Shown here: positions 1 through 7,059 of the stretch, one piece after another
How the letters are laid out: each line of letters begins with the position of its first letter
How positions within the stretch are numbered: position 1 is the stretch's first letter
Assembly (NCBI RefSeq): GCF_003170075.1
Contig: NZ_PMZU01000067.1
Location: 1 to 49,547, forward strand
Direction of reading: 5' to 3'
Origin: Methanoregula sp.
Lineage (GTDB): Archaea > Halobacteriota > Methanomicrobia > Methanomicrobiales > Methanospirillaceae
DNA length: 49,547 nucleotides
Made by a program: the position numbers and the translations under genes
The notes under the pieces: generated by a model
What the model was told of the DNA's origin: nothing
Databases searched by the model: none
The model's input: only the letters and a program-made list of their open reading frames with translations

Positions 1-47
1 TTCTGCTTGCTCTTCGGTGGATATATCATAAATTTGGATTGAAAATT

Positions 48-173
48 TTAAGTTGACTCAATTTTATAGAGAAATTTTCTTGCCCTATCTCTCATTGCCA
101 TGCGTGTTCTAATACTTCCAACCGCTAGAATCGCGCTATAGCCTTCCCAAACAAAAGTCAAAGAGTATAACAT
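48..173 (-). CDS. Small unknown protein, 41 aa
   Basis: A 41-codon frame starts at an ATG 13 nt after the stop of the upstream gene (187-933) and ends in TAA. The product begins MLYSLTFVWEGYSAILAV, a fairly hydrophobic stretch, and then turns basic (RTRMAMRDRARKFLYK). This suggests a small membrane-associated or amphipathic peptide at the end of the same minus-strand operon. No family is recognised. The ribosome-binding signal is weak (GGTG next to the ATG), so translational coupling to the gene above is the main argument for it. The first 47 bases of the window show nothing else. Confidence 0.35.
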   Translation of the reverse strand: MLYSLTFVWEGYSAILAVGSIRTRMAMRDRARKFLYKIEST

Positions 174-186
174 CACCGGCTTTTAA

Positions 187-933
187 TTAGGATATAATGC
201 CAGATGATCCCGCCCGTGCCAGTGGCTTCCTTACGGTCTCGTTAATCCCGTTGACCGGTTCAAGATGGCAGGATAGTATTTTCCATGTTTTCCCATCGCT
301 GTCTCGTACTTCGATTAGTTCCCCGCGTCTAGCTGTAACTTGGCCGACCCCGGAGAACATGCGCCCCGCGTCGGGTCTAAGCTGACGGACTTTCAGGCCG
401 GGCACGATGGTGAACGGGTCGGTCAATAAAGTATGCTTCTTGGCGTTGCTGCCGGTGGTCTTTGCCCCGGCATGAGGTATCGCCGGGTCTGATTGCTTTA
501 CTGCATCAGATTTTGCCGGGGCCTGTGGTGTCGGATCCGTGGGCGGGGCATCCGGTTTTACGATCCCGTTTTCGATGAGTTCAGGATACGTGCATTTGTG
601 CTGTCGGCAAAGGTTGTACGCTTTTCGATACTCCTGATTTTGTGAGCCGTCGGGGTTTTGGTTTTTGTACGGGATACCAAGATGCGGTTGGAATCCCTTT
701 TTTCCCGGAATTGTGGGGGGGGCGCTCTTTTCTCTCTTCGTTTTGGGGGCATTTCCCGGTGCCGGTGCGGCGATCTGTTCCTTCTTACCCACGGCCTGTG
801 ATGTCGTCTTGACCGTGGCTTTCTCTGCCGGCACGGTCGGGATCTCTGGTGTTGGTGCGTCGCAATGCGGGCCAAACAACCCGACGATAATTTTTAAATC
901 GCTCTCCGTAACATTTGAAAAAGTAATATCCAT
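187..933 (-). CDS. Unknown element protein, Pro/Ala-rich with SH3-like C-terminus
   Basis: The 248-residue protein is not recognised. Residues about 1-20 are a short ordered segment. About 25-75 are low-complexity Pro/Ala/Lys, probably a flexible linker. About 80-125 contain a basic segment with CRQHKC (two Cys, one His). About 125-165 are again Pro/Ala-rich. The last 80 residues (PGLKVRQLRPDAGRMFSG, then GQVTARRGELIEVRDSDG) look like a small SH3/KOW-like beta-barrel. This modular, linker-rich make-up would suit a nucleic-acid or scaffold protein of the element, which is inference only. It sits 6 nt downstream of the 940-1182 gene and is probably cotranscribed with it. Confidence 0.6.
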   Translation of the reverse strand: MDITFSNVTESDLKIIVGLFGPHCDAPTPEIPTVPAEKATVKTTSQAVGKKEQIAAPAPGNAPKTKREKSAPPTIPGKKGFQPHLGIPYKNQNPDGSQNQEYRKAYNLCRQHKCTYPELIENGIVKPDAPPTDPTPQAPAKSDAVKQSDPAIPHAGAKTTGSNAKKHTLLTDPFTIVPGLKVRQLRPDAGRMFSGVGQVTARRGELIEVRDSDGKTWKILSCHLEPVNGINETVRKPLARAGSSGIIS

Positions 934-939
934 GCCCGA

Positions 940-1182
940 TCAACCCGCAAAACTATTTTCGCTCTCTGCTTTTTCGAGGTTTATTTTCATCCATTGATGG
1001 GCCCCAATTTTTCTGGTGGAGGGGTGTCGTGAAATATGCGTGCTAATCTCTACAGAGGTCGGTAATAATTTTCGGCATTTTGAGAAAATTGATATGGCAA
1101 TATCTTCGTCGGAGAATACTGTGCCCGTTGGTAACTGCGAGATATAGCCAGCTATACGTTCACTGTCAGACAACCGGGTCAT
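940..1182 (-). CDS. Small unknown protein, 80 aa, possibly winged-helix
   Basis: The 80-residue protein has alternating helical segments (MTRLSDSERIAGYISQL; DEDIAISIFSKCRKL; SVEISTHISRHPSTRKIG) ending in a short strand-like QWMKINLEK. The pattern is compatible with a winged-helix DNA-binding fold, but no family is certain. Its ATG overlaps the TGA of the 52-codon gene upstream (ATGA, 1179-1182), so the two are translationally coupled. With 187-933 they form a minus-strand operon. Confidence 0.55.
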   Translation of the reverse strand: MTRLSDSERIAGYISQLPTGTVFSDEDIAISIFSKCRKLLPTSVEISTHISRHPSTRKIGAHQWMKINLEKAESENSFAG

Positions 1183-1337
1183 GCGGGCGCACCCTCCAAC
1201 CGTTGCCTCATACGTTCAAGATACTGAGAAAAGCCCTGGACCCTGCCGAGAGAATCAATGACAACTTCGTTCCTGGCTACCAACTGTTGAATCCATGAGC
1301 GGGATACGCGGACAATTACTTTTTGCTGCTCTGACAT
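1179..1337 (-). CDS. Small unknown protein, 52 aa
   Basis: A 52-codon frame begins MSEQQKVIVRVSRSWIQQLV and ends at a TGA overlapping the ATG of the next gene. A beta-strand followed by two helices with many Arg and Gln resembles small ribbon-helix-helix-type regulators: strand VIVRVS, helix SWIQQLVARN, helix GFSQYLERMRQRL. That assignment is weak. It heads the leftmost minus-strand operon and faces the 1427-1582 gene across a 90-bp divergent promoter region. Confidence 0.5.
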   Translation of the reverse strand: MSEQQKVIVRVSRSWIQQLVARNEVVIDSLGRVQGFSQYLERMRQRLEGAPA

Positions 1338-1426
1338 GTGCGAGCGTGGGACATGTCTATCTTAAAATTTTGCATACGAAAGTTTAAAACACCGAGTTAA
1401 AATAGGATAGTCGGAGGTGAGAAAGC
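1338..1426. promoter_or_regulatory. Divergent promoter region with repeated GACATGT
   Basis: This AT-rich stretch lies between two diverging small genes. The heptamer GACATGT occurs twice, at 1333-1339 (overlapping the start of the minus gene) and 1350-1356. The second copy lies in the perfect palindrome GACATGTC (1350-1357). The stretch TTAAAATTTTGCATACG and the later GAGTTAAAATAGG are AT-rich candidates for TATA elements. The paired heptamers could be a site for a small repressor, perhaps the 52-aa product. A Shine-Dalgarno GGAGGTGA at 1413-1420 serves the plus-strand gene. Confidence 0.35.
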
Positions 1427-1582
1427 ATGCCATACGACAAAATCGTTCCCCTCGTAGGCGTTCCGGCAGTGGCCCTCATTGAGAACAGCCATTTCGAGCA
1501 CGACCCGATCGGGACCGCGACGCTCGGCCGTGTATCGACCGCTATGATCAGGCAGCATAACCGAAGCCAGCGCGGCCAGTAA
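1427..1582 (+). CDS. Small unknown protein, 51 aa
   Basis: A 51-codon frame is preceded by a perfect Shine-Dalgarno (GGAGGTGA) 6 nt before the ATG, the strongest ribosome-binding site in this part of the element. The product starts MPYDKIVPLVGVPAVALIEN and ends in a basic, Arg/Gln-rich tail (MIRQHNRSQRGQ). No family is recognised. It is monocistronic and faces the minus-strand genes below 1337. Confidence 0.5.
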   Translation: MPYDKIVPLVGVPAVALIENSHFEHDPIGTATLGRVSTAMIRQHNRSQRGQ

Positions 1583-1602
1583 AATCCCTCAAACCTTTTT
1601 TT

Positions 1603-1944
1603 TCAATGCCTCTTTCGAGGCGTGCCTGAGTTACAGCGTCGTGCTTTTTTCTGATTCGTGATGCCCCCGCACAAGAGTACTTGTGCTGTCTGAACGGTGT
1701 TATACGCCTGCCGTATTTCAGACGGAGGCGGGGGCGGGATATTTTCTCGGAAAACAACTTGCTGAGGTTGGGGGGGTTGGGCTTGCTGAGCTTGTCTGGC
1801 TTGGTTCTCTTGGAGGCAATGGATCTGGTGGAGTACTGGCGGATCTGGAATTGTTGCTATCTCGTGGGATTGTTGGTGCCGTGATTGCTCTAGTTGGTAT
1901 TCGAATTGCGCTTGCATCTCCCGCAAACTCGGTCTTTGCTGCAT
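1603..1944 (-). CDS. Unknown Gln/Pro-rich protein, 113 aa
   Basis: The predicted 113-residue product has a Gln-rich helical N-terminus (EMQAQFEYQLEQSRHQQS), a Gln/Ala/Pro linker (RQAQQAQPPQPQQ), a run of five prolines and a basic tail with two cysteines (CGGITNQKKARRC). Only composition can be described. The opposite strand has a longer open frame (1683-2312) with a less protein-like composition that runs into the ATPase gene, so this strand is preferred. There is no clear Shine-Dalgarno, which lowers confidence. Confidence 0.4.
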   Translation of the reverse strand: MQQRPSLREMQAQFEYQLEQSRHQQSHEIATIPDPPVLHQIHCLQENQARQAQQAQPPQPQQVVFRENIPPPPPSEIRQAYNTVQTAQVLLCGGITNQKKARRCNSGTPRKRH

Positions 1945-2111
1945 GCTATCTGAAACGTTGTTTGAGAATTGAATGTTTGCAAACTGATTGCTGTTGTGGT
2001 ATATTCAAGTTCAAATCTTGTATGCAGCCGAAAACCTGGACGTCCCTGCCTCCCGCACTACCAAAATTTCGCGTGTTCTTTGGATGGAGGGGGGGGAGGG
2101 AAAAATACAAA

Positions 2112-2121
2112 ATTTTAAAAC
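2112..2121 (+). promoter_or_regulatory. TATA-like element before the ATPase gene
   Basis: ATTTTAAAAC within an AT-rich stretch ends about 21 nt before the ATG at 2143. There is no Shine-Dalgarno before that ATG. This is the usual layout of a leaderless archaeal transcript. Confidence 0.4.
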
Positions 2122-2142
2122 ACGCTTCCCTCACATTCGGAT

Positions 2143-3381
2143 ATGTCGGAGTACACAGACAACAACATCAGCCCATTGATCGGATCAAAAGCGTTTTTCC
2201 AAACCTTTATTATGGACGATGCCACCTCATCCACGGGGTCGGGGGGAGTACAAACTGCAATTTTGGGGAGTTTTGGGCAGGGAAAATCAACCTTGATGGC
2301 CTGGATGGCTGAATATTCTCGGTATATGCGGGTCGGCTCAAAAGAAAGTTACATTTCTCGTCTGGTTCACCACGGGAATATTTTGAAATACGAGACAAGC
2401 CCAACAACCGTGCTCTGGCGATGCCGAGACTTAGATCTATGGCCGGTGCTGATCCCTGCAAACTGGAATGAACGAATCCCTGACATGCCGGCAAAAGAGC
2501 TGGCGTTGTTTGTCAACGAAAATGATATCGATGACATTTGCTTTTTCTGCTACGACCGAGACCACAAGCCGATCCCTGTACCCAATCTGCCGGCGATCCA
2601 GACGTACACGACGGCCGACGACCTCATCGGAAAGATACACGAGGGTAGCATCAATATTGTTTTGGAACCTCAGAAGTACCGTCTGTCACCTCGGCTTTGC
2701 GGGTTACTCGCCGAAGCGAGAAACGAATTTGATGCTGGGGTCAAACCAGACGAGCGGAAAGACGATTTAGTAGATATCCCAAAACGAGGGCGGGGGCGAC
2801 CTCTCAAAATCAAAGAGCCGAAAGATTATAGCCAGCATGCAATCAAATCGGGGTGCTTCTGGTTCGATGTGACCGCCGCAACGATGGCAATTTTTGGAAA
2901 CAAACCGATAATGATGATCTGGGACGAGGCAGACGATTTTCTCTCGGCTGCAAGTTCCGACGCTCATTGGTGGTTAATCAACATCAATTCGGAATTACAG
3001 CGGGATTTCAGAAAAGCCAATATATCGACGGTGGTTTCCTCTCATGGTTTTGCACTGCTGCATGATTCTGCATACAAAAGGGCAACGCATCGAATTTTGT
3101 TGCCCGGCGTGAAAGCCAGTAAAAACACTATGGTCAGGTACACCCAAATTATCAGCCGATTGCCAAAAGGTCATTTTATCATTGAGATTCAGAACAAGGA
3201 ATTTGGGGTTTGCAAGTTTGGACGGATTCCCTATGTAATCCAATCGAAAATCGACGGTATGAAAAATAGTTTCAGGGCGTTGGATGGAGATCAGAAAGCC
3301 CGAATATACGCGGAATACGAAAAACAATGGAACGGGGAACAGGCCACGGTTAGCAAGTTACCGACGGTGATTGAGGTTTGA
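2143..3381 (+). CDS. P-loop ATPase with AT-hook
   Basis: The 412-residue protein carries a Walker A motif GSFGQGKST at residues 42-50 and a Walker B-like PIMMIWDEADD at about 255-265, so it is a P-loop ATPase. Between them, residues 215-222 (RGRGRPLK) match an AT-hook, a minor-groove DNA-binding motif, flanked by other basic residues. The long insert between the motifs and the WDEAD ending recall packaging- or HerA/FtsK-like element ATPases, but I cannot place it in a named family. It is followed 6 nt later by a 58-codon gene. It diverges from the helicase operon across the origin-like region. A role in DNA segregation, packaging or transfer is inferred. Confidence 0.75.
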   Translation: MSEYTDNNISPLIGSKAFFQTFIMDDATSSTGSGGVQTAILGSFGQGKSTLMAWMAEYSRYMRVGSKESYISRLVHHGNILKYETSPTTVLWRCRDLDLWPVLIPANWNERIPDMPAKELALFVNENDIDDICFFCYDRDHKPIPVPNLPAIQTYTTADDLIGKIHEGSINIVLEPQKYRLSPRLCGLLAEARNEFDAGVKPDERKDDLVDIPKRGRGRPLKIKEPKDYSQHAIKSGCFWFDVTAATMAIFGNKPIMMIWDEADDFLSAASSDAHWWLININSELQRDFRKANISTVVSSHGFALLHDSAYKRATHRILLPGVKASKNTMVRYTQIISRLPKGHFIIEIQNKEFGVCKFGRIPYVIQSKIDGMKNSFRALDGDQKARIYAEYEKQWNGEQATVSKLPTVIEV

Positions 3382-3387
3382 GGGAAC

Positions 3388-3564
3388 ATGAACGATGATG
3401 TCTTAATCGAGCAGGAAGAAATCCTGGTTGATTTTGTAGATATGAGGGAAATCGAAGATCATAAAATTATTTTCATGTTTGTTGGTGGAATGGCAACCGC
3501 TGATGATTTTTTTGCATTTGATACCGCCCGGGCAGAATTGATCAAAAGTGGAAAATATCGGTGA
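3388..3564 (+). CDS. Small acidic unknown protein, 58 aa
   Basis: A 58-codon frame starts 6 nt after the ATPase stop, with an AGGG Shine-Dalgarno. The product begins MNDDVLIEQEEILVDFVDM and continues REIEDHKIIFMFVGGMATAD. It is acidic in its first half with a hydrophobic middle. No family is recognised. It is probably cotranscribed with the ATPase and may partner it. Confidence 0.5.
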   Translation: MNDDVLIEQEEILVDFVDMREIEDHKIIFMFVGGMATADDFFAFDTARAELIKSGKYR

Positions 3565-3636
3565 AATAGAATAGGATACCCACATAGGATACATACCACT
3601 CACATACCCCACTATGTTACCTCTCTCTCCTCTATA

Positions 3637-3766
3637 CTCACATACTCACATACCTATGTGGAGGTATGCAAGGGTCTCTTTTACAAAAGTGTTTAACTTT
3701 TTGTAAAAGTGTTTAACTTTTTTTGTTTGCTTGCATTTTTCCAAAAAAGGTATGTGAGTATGTGAG
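3637..3766. repeat. Origin-like region: perfect inverted repeat enclosing tandem iterons
   Basis: In a 360-bp gap without a gene (3565-3924), an 18-bp sequence CTCACATACTCACATACC (3637-3654) is repeated as its exact reverse complement at 3749-3766. One more base pair (3655 with 3748) extends it to 19. The loop contains two tandem 18-bp copies of AAAAGTGTTTAACTTTTT with a 20-bp period, each itself a small dyad, followed by T-rich DNA. Iterons, AT-rich DNA and a dyad close to a replicative helicase gene are the hallmarks of a plasmid or virus origin. The rest of the gap is rich in CACATA and TATG tracts and shows no convincing coding frame. Confidence 0.5.
3685..3722 (+). repeat. Two tandem 18-bp iterons
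   Basis: AAAAGTGTTTAACTTTTT is present at 3685-3702 and again at 3705-3722, identical, with a period of 20 bp (two helical turns). Each unit is an imperfect dyad (AAAAGT and ACTTTT arms). They are candidate initiator-binding sites. Confidence 0.6.
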
Positions 3767-3780
3767 CACGTCGGAGAATG
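3767..3780 (+). repeat. 14-bp repeat CACGTCGGAGAATG, copy 1
   Basis: CACGTCGGAGAATG directly follows the right arm of the origin-region inverted repeat. An identical copy lies at 4408-4421. Confidence 0.55.
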
Positions 3781-3924
3781 GTATGTTATGCCCTATGTAA
3801 AGAGTATGCGGGTATGTTAGCCGGTCATTTTCCCGTCCCCACGTAGGTATTAAACGTGCGTTCATTCTGATTGACCCCCCCCACCGGAAAATCAAAATTG
3901 TTTTGGGAGGTGTAAATGGTTGAC

Positions 3925-4293
3925 TCAAATGATCAGGCGCGGACTTGTTGGGGCAAGCACCCGGTACGTCAAGGAAACGTGCCACCCCGACTCGTCCCGA
4001 ACTAATTGTGTATTAGTCAAGAGTATATTTTTCGATGGCCACGGTTCTCCTTTTTCGATCCTCATGGGAATTTTACCGATGCACTCCAAAAAAAGAAAGT
4101 TTTCCCCGGCGTGGGTTTGCTTTCCCTGCGGGATAAGCTCGTGTCTAAAATTTGAATCCGCCAATACAGAGCGCGCTTCCCACAAGCGATCAAGGGCGGC
4201 AAGTTGTTCCGCTGACGGCATCAAAGTGGCGCTAACGGATATGTGCGAATCTGTTTGATACCCCGGTACGTGGCTTGTTTTGAAACCGGGCAT
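3925..4293 (-). CDS. Unknown element protein, 122 aa
   Basis: The 122-residue product is not recognised. It starts at an ATG with a strong Shine-Dalgarno (GAGGAGGGG about 7 nt upstream). It contains a helical segment (AEQLAALDRLWEARSVLAD) followed by a beta-rich stretch with WHVSLTYRV near the C-terminus. It lies directly after the stop of the 77-codon frame above. It would be the last gene of the helicase operon, reading toward the origin-like region. Confidence 0.55.
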   Translation of the reverse strand: MPGFKTSHVPGYQTDSHISVSATLMPSAEQLAALDRLWEARSVLADSNFRHELIPQGKQTHAGENFLFLECIGKIPMRIEKGEPWPSKNILLTNTQLVRDESGWHVSLTYRVLAPTSPRLII

Positions 4294-4527
4294 CTATATC
4301 CCCTCCTCACTTTGGCATCCATCCGGCTCCATGCAGATATCGAAACTATATGGGACGATCTGGTGGTATCCCGGGCGAGTTTTGAAAATTCCCCTAAAAA
4401 CAGTGCTCACGTCGGAGAATGTATAGTCATGTAGGGTCTCCGGGAAACTAACCCTACGCGCGTGTGTGTGGAAAAGTTTACCGGGAACTATACATAACCC
4501 TACATTCTGGATCATGGTCGGGCTCAT
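4294..4527 (-). CDS. Possible small protein, 77 aa, in helicase operon
   Basis: The ATG overlaps the TGA of the helicase gene (ATGA at 4524-4527) with AGGTG 7 nt upstream. The stop lies immediately before the ATG of the 122-aa gene. These junctions argue for a real coupled gene. Against it, the composition is unremarkable and the frame is crossed by the 14-bp repeat copy at 4408-4421, so the stretch could instead be regulatory DNA. No family is recognised. Confidence 0.35.
   Translation of the reverse strand: MSPTMIQNVGLCIVPGKLFHTHARRVSFPETLHDYTFSDVSTVFRGIFKTRPGYHQIVPYSFDICMEPDGCQSEEGI
4408..4421 (+). repeat. 14-bp repeat CACGTCGGAGAATG, copy 2
   Basis: Identical to 3767-3780, same orientation, 641 bp away. 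It is preceded by GTGCT, which with the following CAC gives a small GTGCTCAC-type dyad. It may be a protein-binding site shared by the origin region and the operon. Confidence 0.55.
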
Positions 4528-6314
4528 GATGGCACCTGCATTTGCCCGGCTCTGAGCTGGATGTCGCGGTACACGATCCCGGAGGTTTTCCGCTTCTTGG
4601 AGAAACGAGAACTCATATCCCGTCCAAACGTGGTGCTGTTTTTGACCGTCCCGTACCGGGATTTTGTATATGACACGTACTCATCGTATAGTGCAGTTCC
4701 GAGTACCTCGGCGCCTTTCCGCTCTTCTATACAGTCGTGTACAAACCCGGCATACTCATCATCGGCACACCGGTATTCATTCAGGACGATCTTTGCCGTC
4801 TCGCAGAGATCTATGGTGTCCTTCTTTCGGTAATTCTCCCACCCCTGAATGAACCAATTCAGGATCCCGGCTAAGACCGCATCGAACTTATCTTCGATAT
4901 GCGAATCGCGTTCCTCTGGCCGGAAATAGTAATCGAACGGGAGCAACACCAGCCGGTCCCAGAATGCCACGGAATGATCGTTCACGGTGGGAAGTGGGTT
5001 GGTTGATAGCGTCACGACTCCGGAAACGGCGAACTCCTCAATATTGTTTGAATACAGGTTGCGGGCCGATATAAGATCCTTTCCCGATGCAGCCTTCAGG
5101 AAACCGCTATCCAGAACAGTTGTGTCTTTCTGGTGCTGGTCGGAAGGCTTGTTCGGCTCCTGTGCAATAATGAGCCGGGTATTTCGCATTTTAAGCCGTT
5201 CGGGGCTTGTTGTTTTGTTCCCGGTCTCCATGAGCGTGAGCGGGTTGACGTTGACGGAATACCCTCCAAGAATGCGGGAAAAGGTGCGGAATGTGACGGA
5301 CTTGCCGTTCCTGCCGGCACCGTATGCGATAACGATCTTTTCTAGTGGGTTCCCCCCGTCAAGGCAATACCCTAAAACGGTCTGAATGGTCTTTGACAGA
5401 TCCGGATCTTCAGAGGCGATCTTGTGTGCATGATTGATCCAGATTTCCGGTACCGGCTCATCGGGGCGATATTCACATCCGCCTATAAAGGAGCACAAAT
5501 CTTCTTTCCGGTGCTCCCGGAAGGTGATCCCATTTGGGGTAAACTCGATCGTACCGTTCTGTAAATTCAGGATGTGCGGGTTGCTATCAAAATCTTCCGA
5601 TCGTTTTGTGAGCTGGATCGCTGCAAGTGCGACGATGTTATCGATCCCCCGCCGGGTATTGAGTTTTTCAACGTCACCAAGGTATTCAGCGCGATCGCTT
5701 TTCCGTTCGATGTCTCCAAGATCAGCATACAGGGATTTAACAAAGGTCCGGCACCGGTTCTTTATGAGGCTTCTGTCGTCGATTTTCCACACCCTACCGT
5801 TCCAGTAGTGCCACCGGTTTGTACTAGCGTTAAAAACGCACTCCCCGGAGATCTTTTCAACAAAACGATCAGAGGCTGCCAGTTCCGTTAAGCCGACACC
5901 GGGCAGGGCCGCCTGTTCTGCCGCTGCGCGTTCCTGCCGCTTTTTCTTGTCCTGCTGCATTGCATCATACAGTTGATGCACGGCAGGATCCCGGACGGCC
6001 CGTATGAGTGCTTCACGGACAAGGTTCTCGCCCATCAGGTCGAATCCTTTGGGTAGACGTTGGAGTTTATCGAGTGCGGCACATATCTCAATGTGATTCA
6101 TGGAGGCGATCTTTGCGTCAGGATAATCCGGGTGCTGCCATGCATCCGGAGTACCTGTTGGTGTTGGGGGGACCGGGAGAACTGGAGGTCCTGCAGGTAC
6201 CGGCGCCTCCATCATCTCTCGCCGTTTTAGAATCCTGTCAAATTCCGGATCGCATGTTTTCCCGTCGGTCTTTGGATCTGCGAGAGTTGCCCCGGTCGGT
6301 ATGATTTCGCTCAT
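4524..6314 (-). CDS. SF3/P4-type replicative helicase (D5-like)
   Basis: The 596-residue protein matches the C-terminal part of phage/plasmid P4-family primase-helicases. It has Walker A GAGRNGKS at residues 332-339, a Walker B-like RLIIAQE ending at E386, and motif C STNPLPTVNDHSVAFWDR at about 437-454. A C-terminal segment (about 500-596) likely forms the usual winged helix. The N-terminal 130 residues are Pro-rich and charged (APVPAGPPVLPVPPTPTG), and no archaeo-eukaryotic primase active site is visible. It is therefore probably a helicase-only initiator. Its ATG overlaps the stop of the 63-codon gene upstream. It is the main replication protein of the element and points at the origin-like repeats. 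Confidence 0.85.
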   Translation of the reverse strand: MSEIIPTGATLADPKTDGKTCDPEFDRILKRREMMEAPVPAGPPVLPVPPTPTGTPDAWQHPDYPDAKIASMNHIEICAALDKLQRLPKGFDLMGENLVREALIRAVRDPAVHQLYDAMQQDKKKRQERAAAEQAALPGVGLTELAASDRFVEKISGECVFNASTNRWHYWNGRVWKIDDRSLIKNRCRTFVKSLYADLGDIERKSDRAEYLGDVEKLNTRRGIDNIVALAAIQLTKRSEDFDSNPHILNLQNGTIEFTPNGITFREHRKEDLCSFIGGCEYRPDEPVPEIWINHAHKIASEDPDLSKTIQTVLGYCLDGGNPLEKIVIAYGAGRNGKSVTFRTFSRILGGYSVNVNPLTLMETGNKTTSPERLKMRNTRLIIAQEPNKPSDQHQKDTTVLDSGFLKAASGKDLISARNLYSNNIEEFAVSGVVTLSTNPLPTVNDHSVAFWDRLVLLPFDYYFRPEERDSHIEDKFDAVLAGILNWFIQGWENYRKKDTIDLCETAKIVLNEYRCADDEYAGFVHDCIEERKGAEVLGTALYDEYVSYTKSRYGTVKNSTTFGRDMSSRFSKKRKTSGIVYRDIQLRAGQMQVPS

Positions 6315-6502
6315 ACCCGCTGACCTCCAGATGCTAGTTTATTAAGGAGATACTGCCTTGCCTGGACTGCATTATCGATCCGGGTTTGAGCTTCCGATAA
6401 ATTCCCGCTATCAAAAAAAACGGTAATCTCCCCTCCTTTTGACGGCGTGCCTATGCAAATATGATCGGGGAAAAGGGTCCGGGTTGTGATTATTTCCGGC
6501 AT
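6311..6502 (-). CDS. Small unknown protein, 63 aa
   Basis: A 63-residue product begins MPEIITTRTLFPDHICIGTP and has an amphipathic helix at the C-terminus (AQTRIDNAVQARQYLLNKL). It is joined to the helicase gene by an ATGA overlap and to the gene above by a one-base TAATG overlap. No family is recognised. Its position suggests a helicase accessory protein. Confidence 0.55.
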   Translation of the reverse strand: MPEIITTRTLFPDHICIGTPSKGGEITVFFDSGNLSEAQTRIDNAVQARQYLLNKLASGGQRV

Positions 6503-6645
6503 TAGTCCGCCTCCGGGGAGTATTCTCGAATGATATTTTCCGTAACCCCGCCGTAACCCTTGATTATTTCGAGAATTTCAGGGAGCGCGCTGTTCATATC
6601 CGCGTCCGGACCGGCAAAGACCAGGGATACTGTCAAATTATGCAT
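6502..6645 (-). CDS. Small unknown protein, 47 aa
   Basis: I chose the ATG at 6645 over the more distal one at 6693. It overlaps the end of the preceding gene by 8 nt, as is usual in this operon, and the product then starts with a compact strand MHNLTVSLVFAGPD. A helix PEILEIIKGYGG follows. It ends in a one-base overlap with the next gene. No family is recognised. Confidence 0.5.
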   Translation of the reverse strand: MHNLTVSLVFAGPDADMNSALPEILEIIKGYGGVTENIIREYSPEAD

Positions 6646-6835
6646 TTGTAACCCCCGGCACCACCTGCGAAAGAACACCGGAACATTCGGCATAGAGCCG
6701 GCGCTGTTGATCGTGGCTCATCCTCTCAATTTCGTGAGAAAGGTATTTGAGTTGCCCCGGGGTTTTCGGTAGGCCATGTACCCGGATGTGCTTAATTATC
6801 CTCCAGCACCGGGCCCAGCTCATTGGGGCGATCAT
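6638..6835 (-). CDS. Small unknown protein, 65 aa
   Basis: A 65-residue, Arg/His-rich, mostly helical product (MIAPMSWARCWRIIKHIRV; then GQLKYLSHEIERMSHDQQ). It has a GGAGG Shine-Dalgarno 8 nt upstream and an ATGA overlap with the previous gene. It could be a small DNA-binding or structural protein. No family is recognised. Confidence 0.55.
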   Translation of the reverse strand: MIAPMSWARCWRIIKHIRVHGLPKTPGQLKYLSHEIERMSHDQQRRLYAECSGVLSQVVPGVTNA

Positions 6836-7059
6836 GGATCATTCCTCCGTGACGGCTGTCTTTTTCCCGGTTTTTTCCCTTTTTCTAGTTCGATATATTT
6901 CAATCGATAATATTCAGACTCGTGACGGCAGTATTCATACTCGGAACAGATGGCTCCGAGGCACGATGGATGATCACCGGAAAGTCCGGGGATTTGTGAG
7001 AGCAAAGCCCGGATGCATACTCTGCCGGGACCAAACGGGATAGTTTTCTCGGCGGTCAT
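6832..7059 (-). CDS. Small unknown protein, 75 aa
   Basis: The frame is open to 7086, but the ATG at 7059 overlaps the upstream TGA (ATGA), the pattern seen throughout this operon. The product begins MTAEKTIPFGPGRVCIRALL and contains three cysteines and a charged helical tail (HESEYYRLKYIELEKGKK). No family is recognised. Confidence 0.5.
   Translation of the reverse strand: MTAEKTIPFGPGRVCIRALLSQIPGLSGDHPSCLGAICSEYEYCRHESEYYRLKYIELEKGKKPGKRQPSRRNDP

Noticed and set aside
1938-2027. tRNA-like stretch: GCTGCAT/ATGCAGC acceptor-like pairing and a CAAG-TTCAAAT-CTTG T-arm
   Set aside because: Position 8 is not U, no D-loop GG, no 5-bp anticodon stem with a 7-base loop, and the fifth T-stem pair is a mismatch. 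Not a functional tRNA.
1683-2312. 209-codon plus-strand frame
   Set aside because: Gly/Leu-rich low-information translation, overlaps the ATPase start, and is antisense to the better Gln/Pro-rich frame.
3713-3985. 90-codon minus-strand frame across the repeat region
   Set aside because: It is largely translation of the inverted and 14-bp repeats, lacks a Shine-Dalgarno and overlaps the 122-aa gene.
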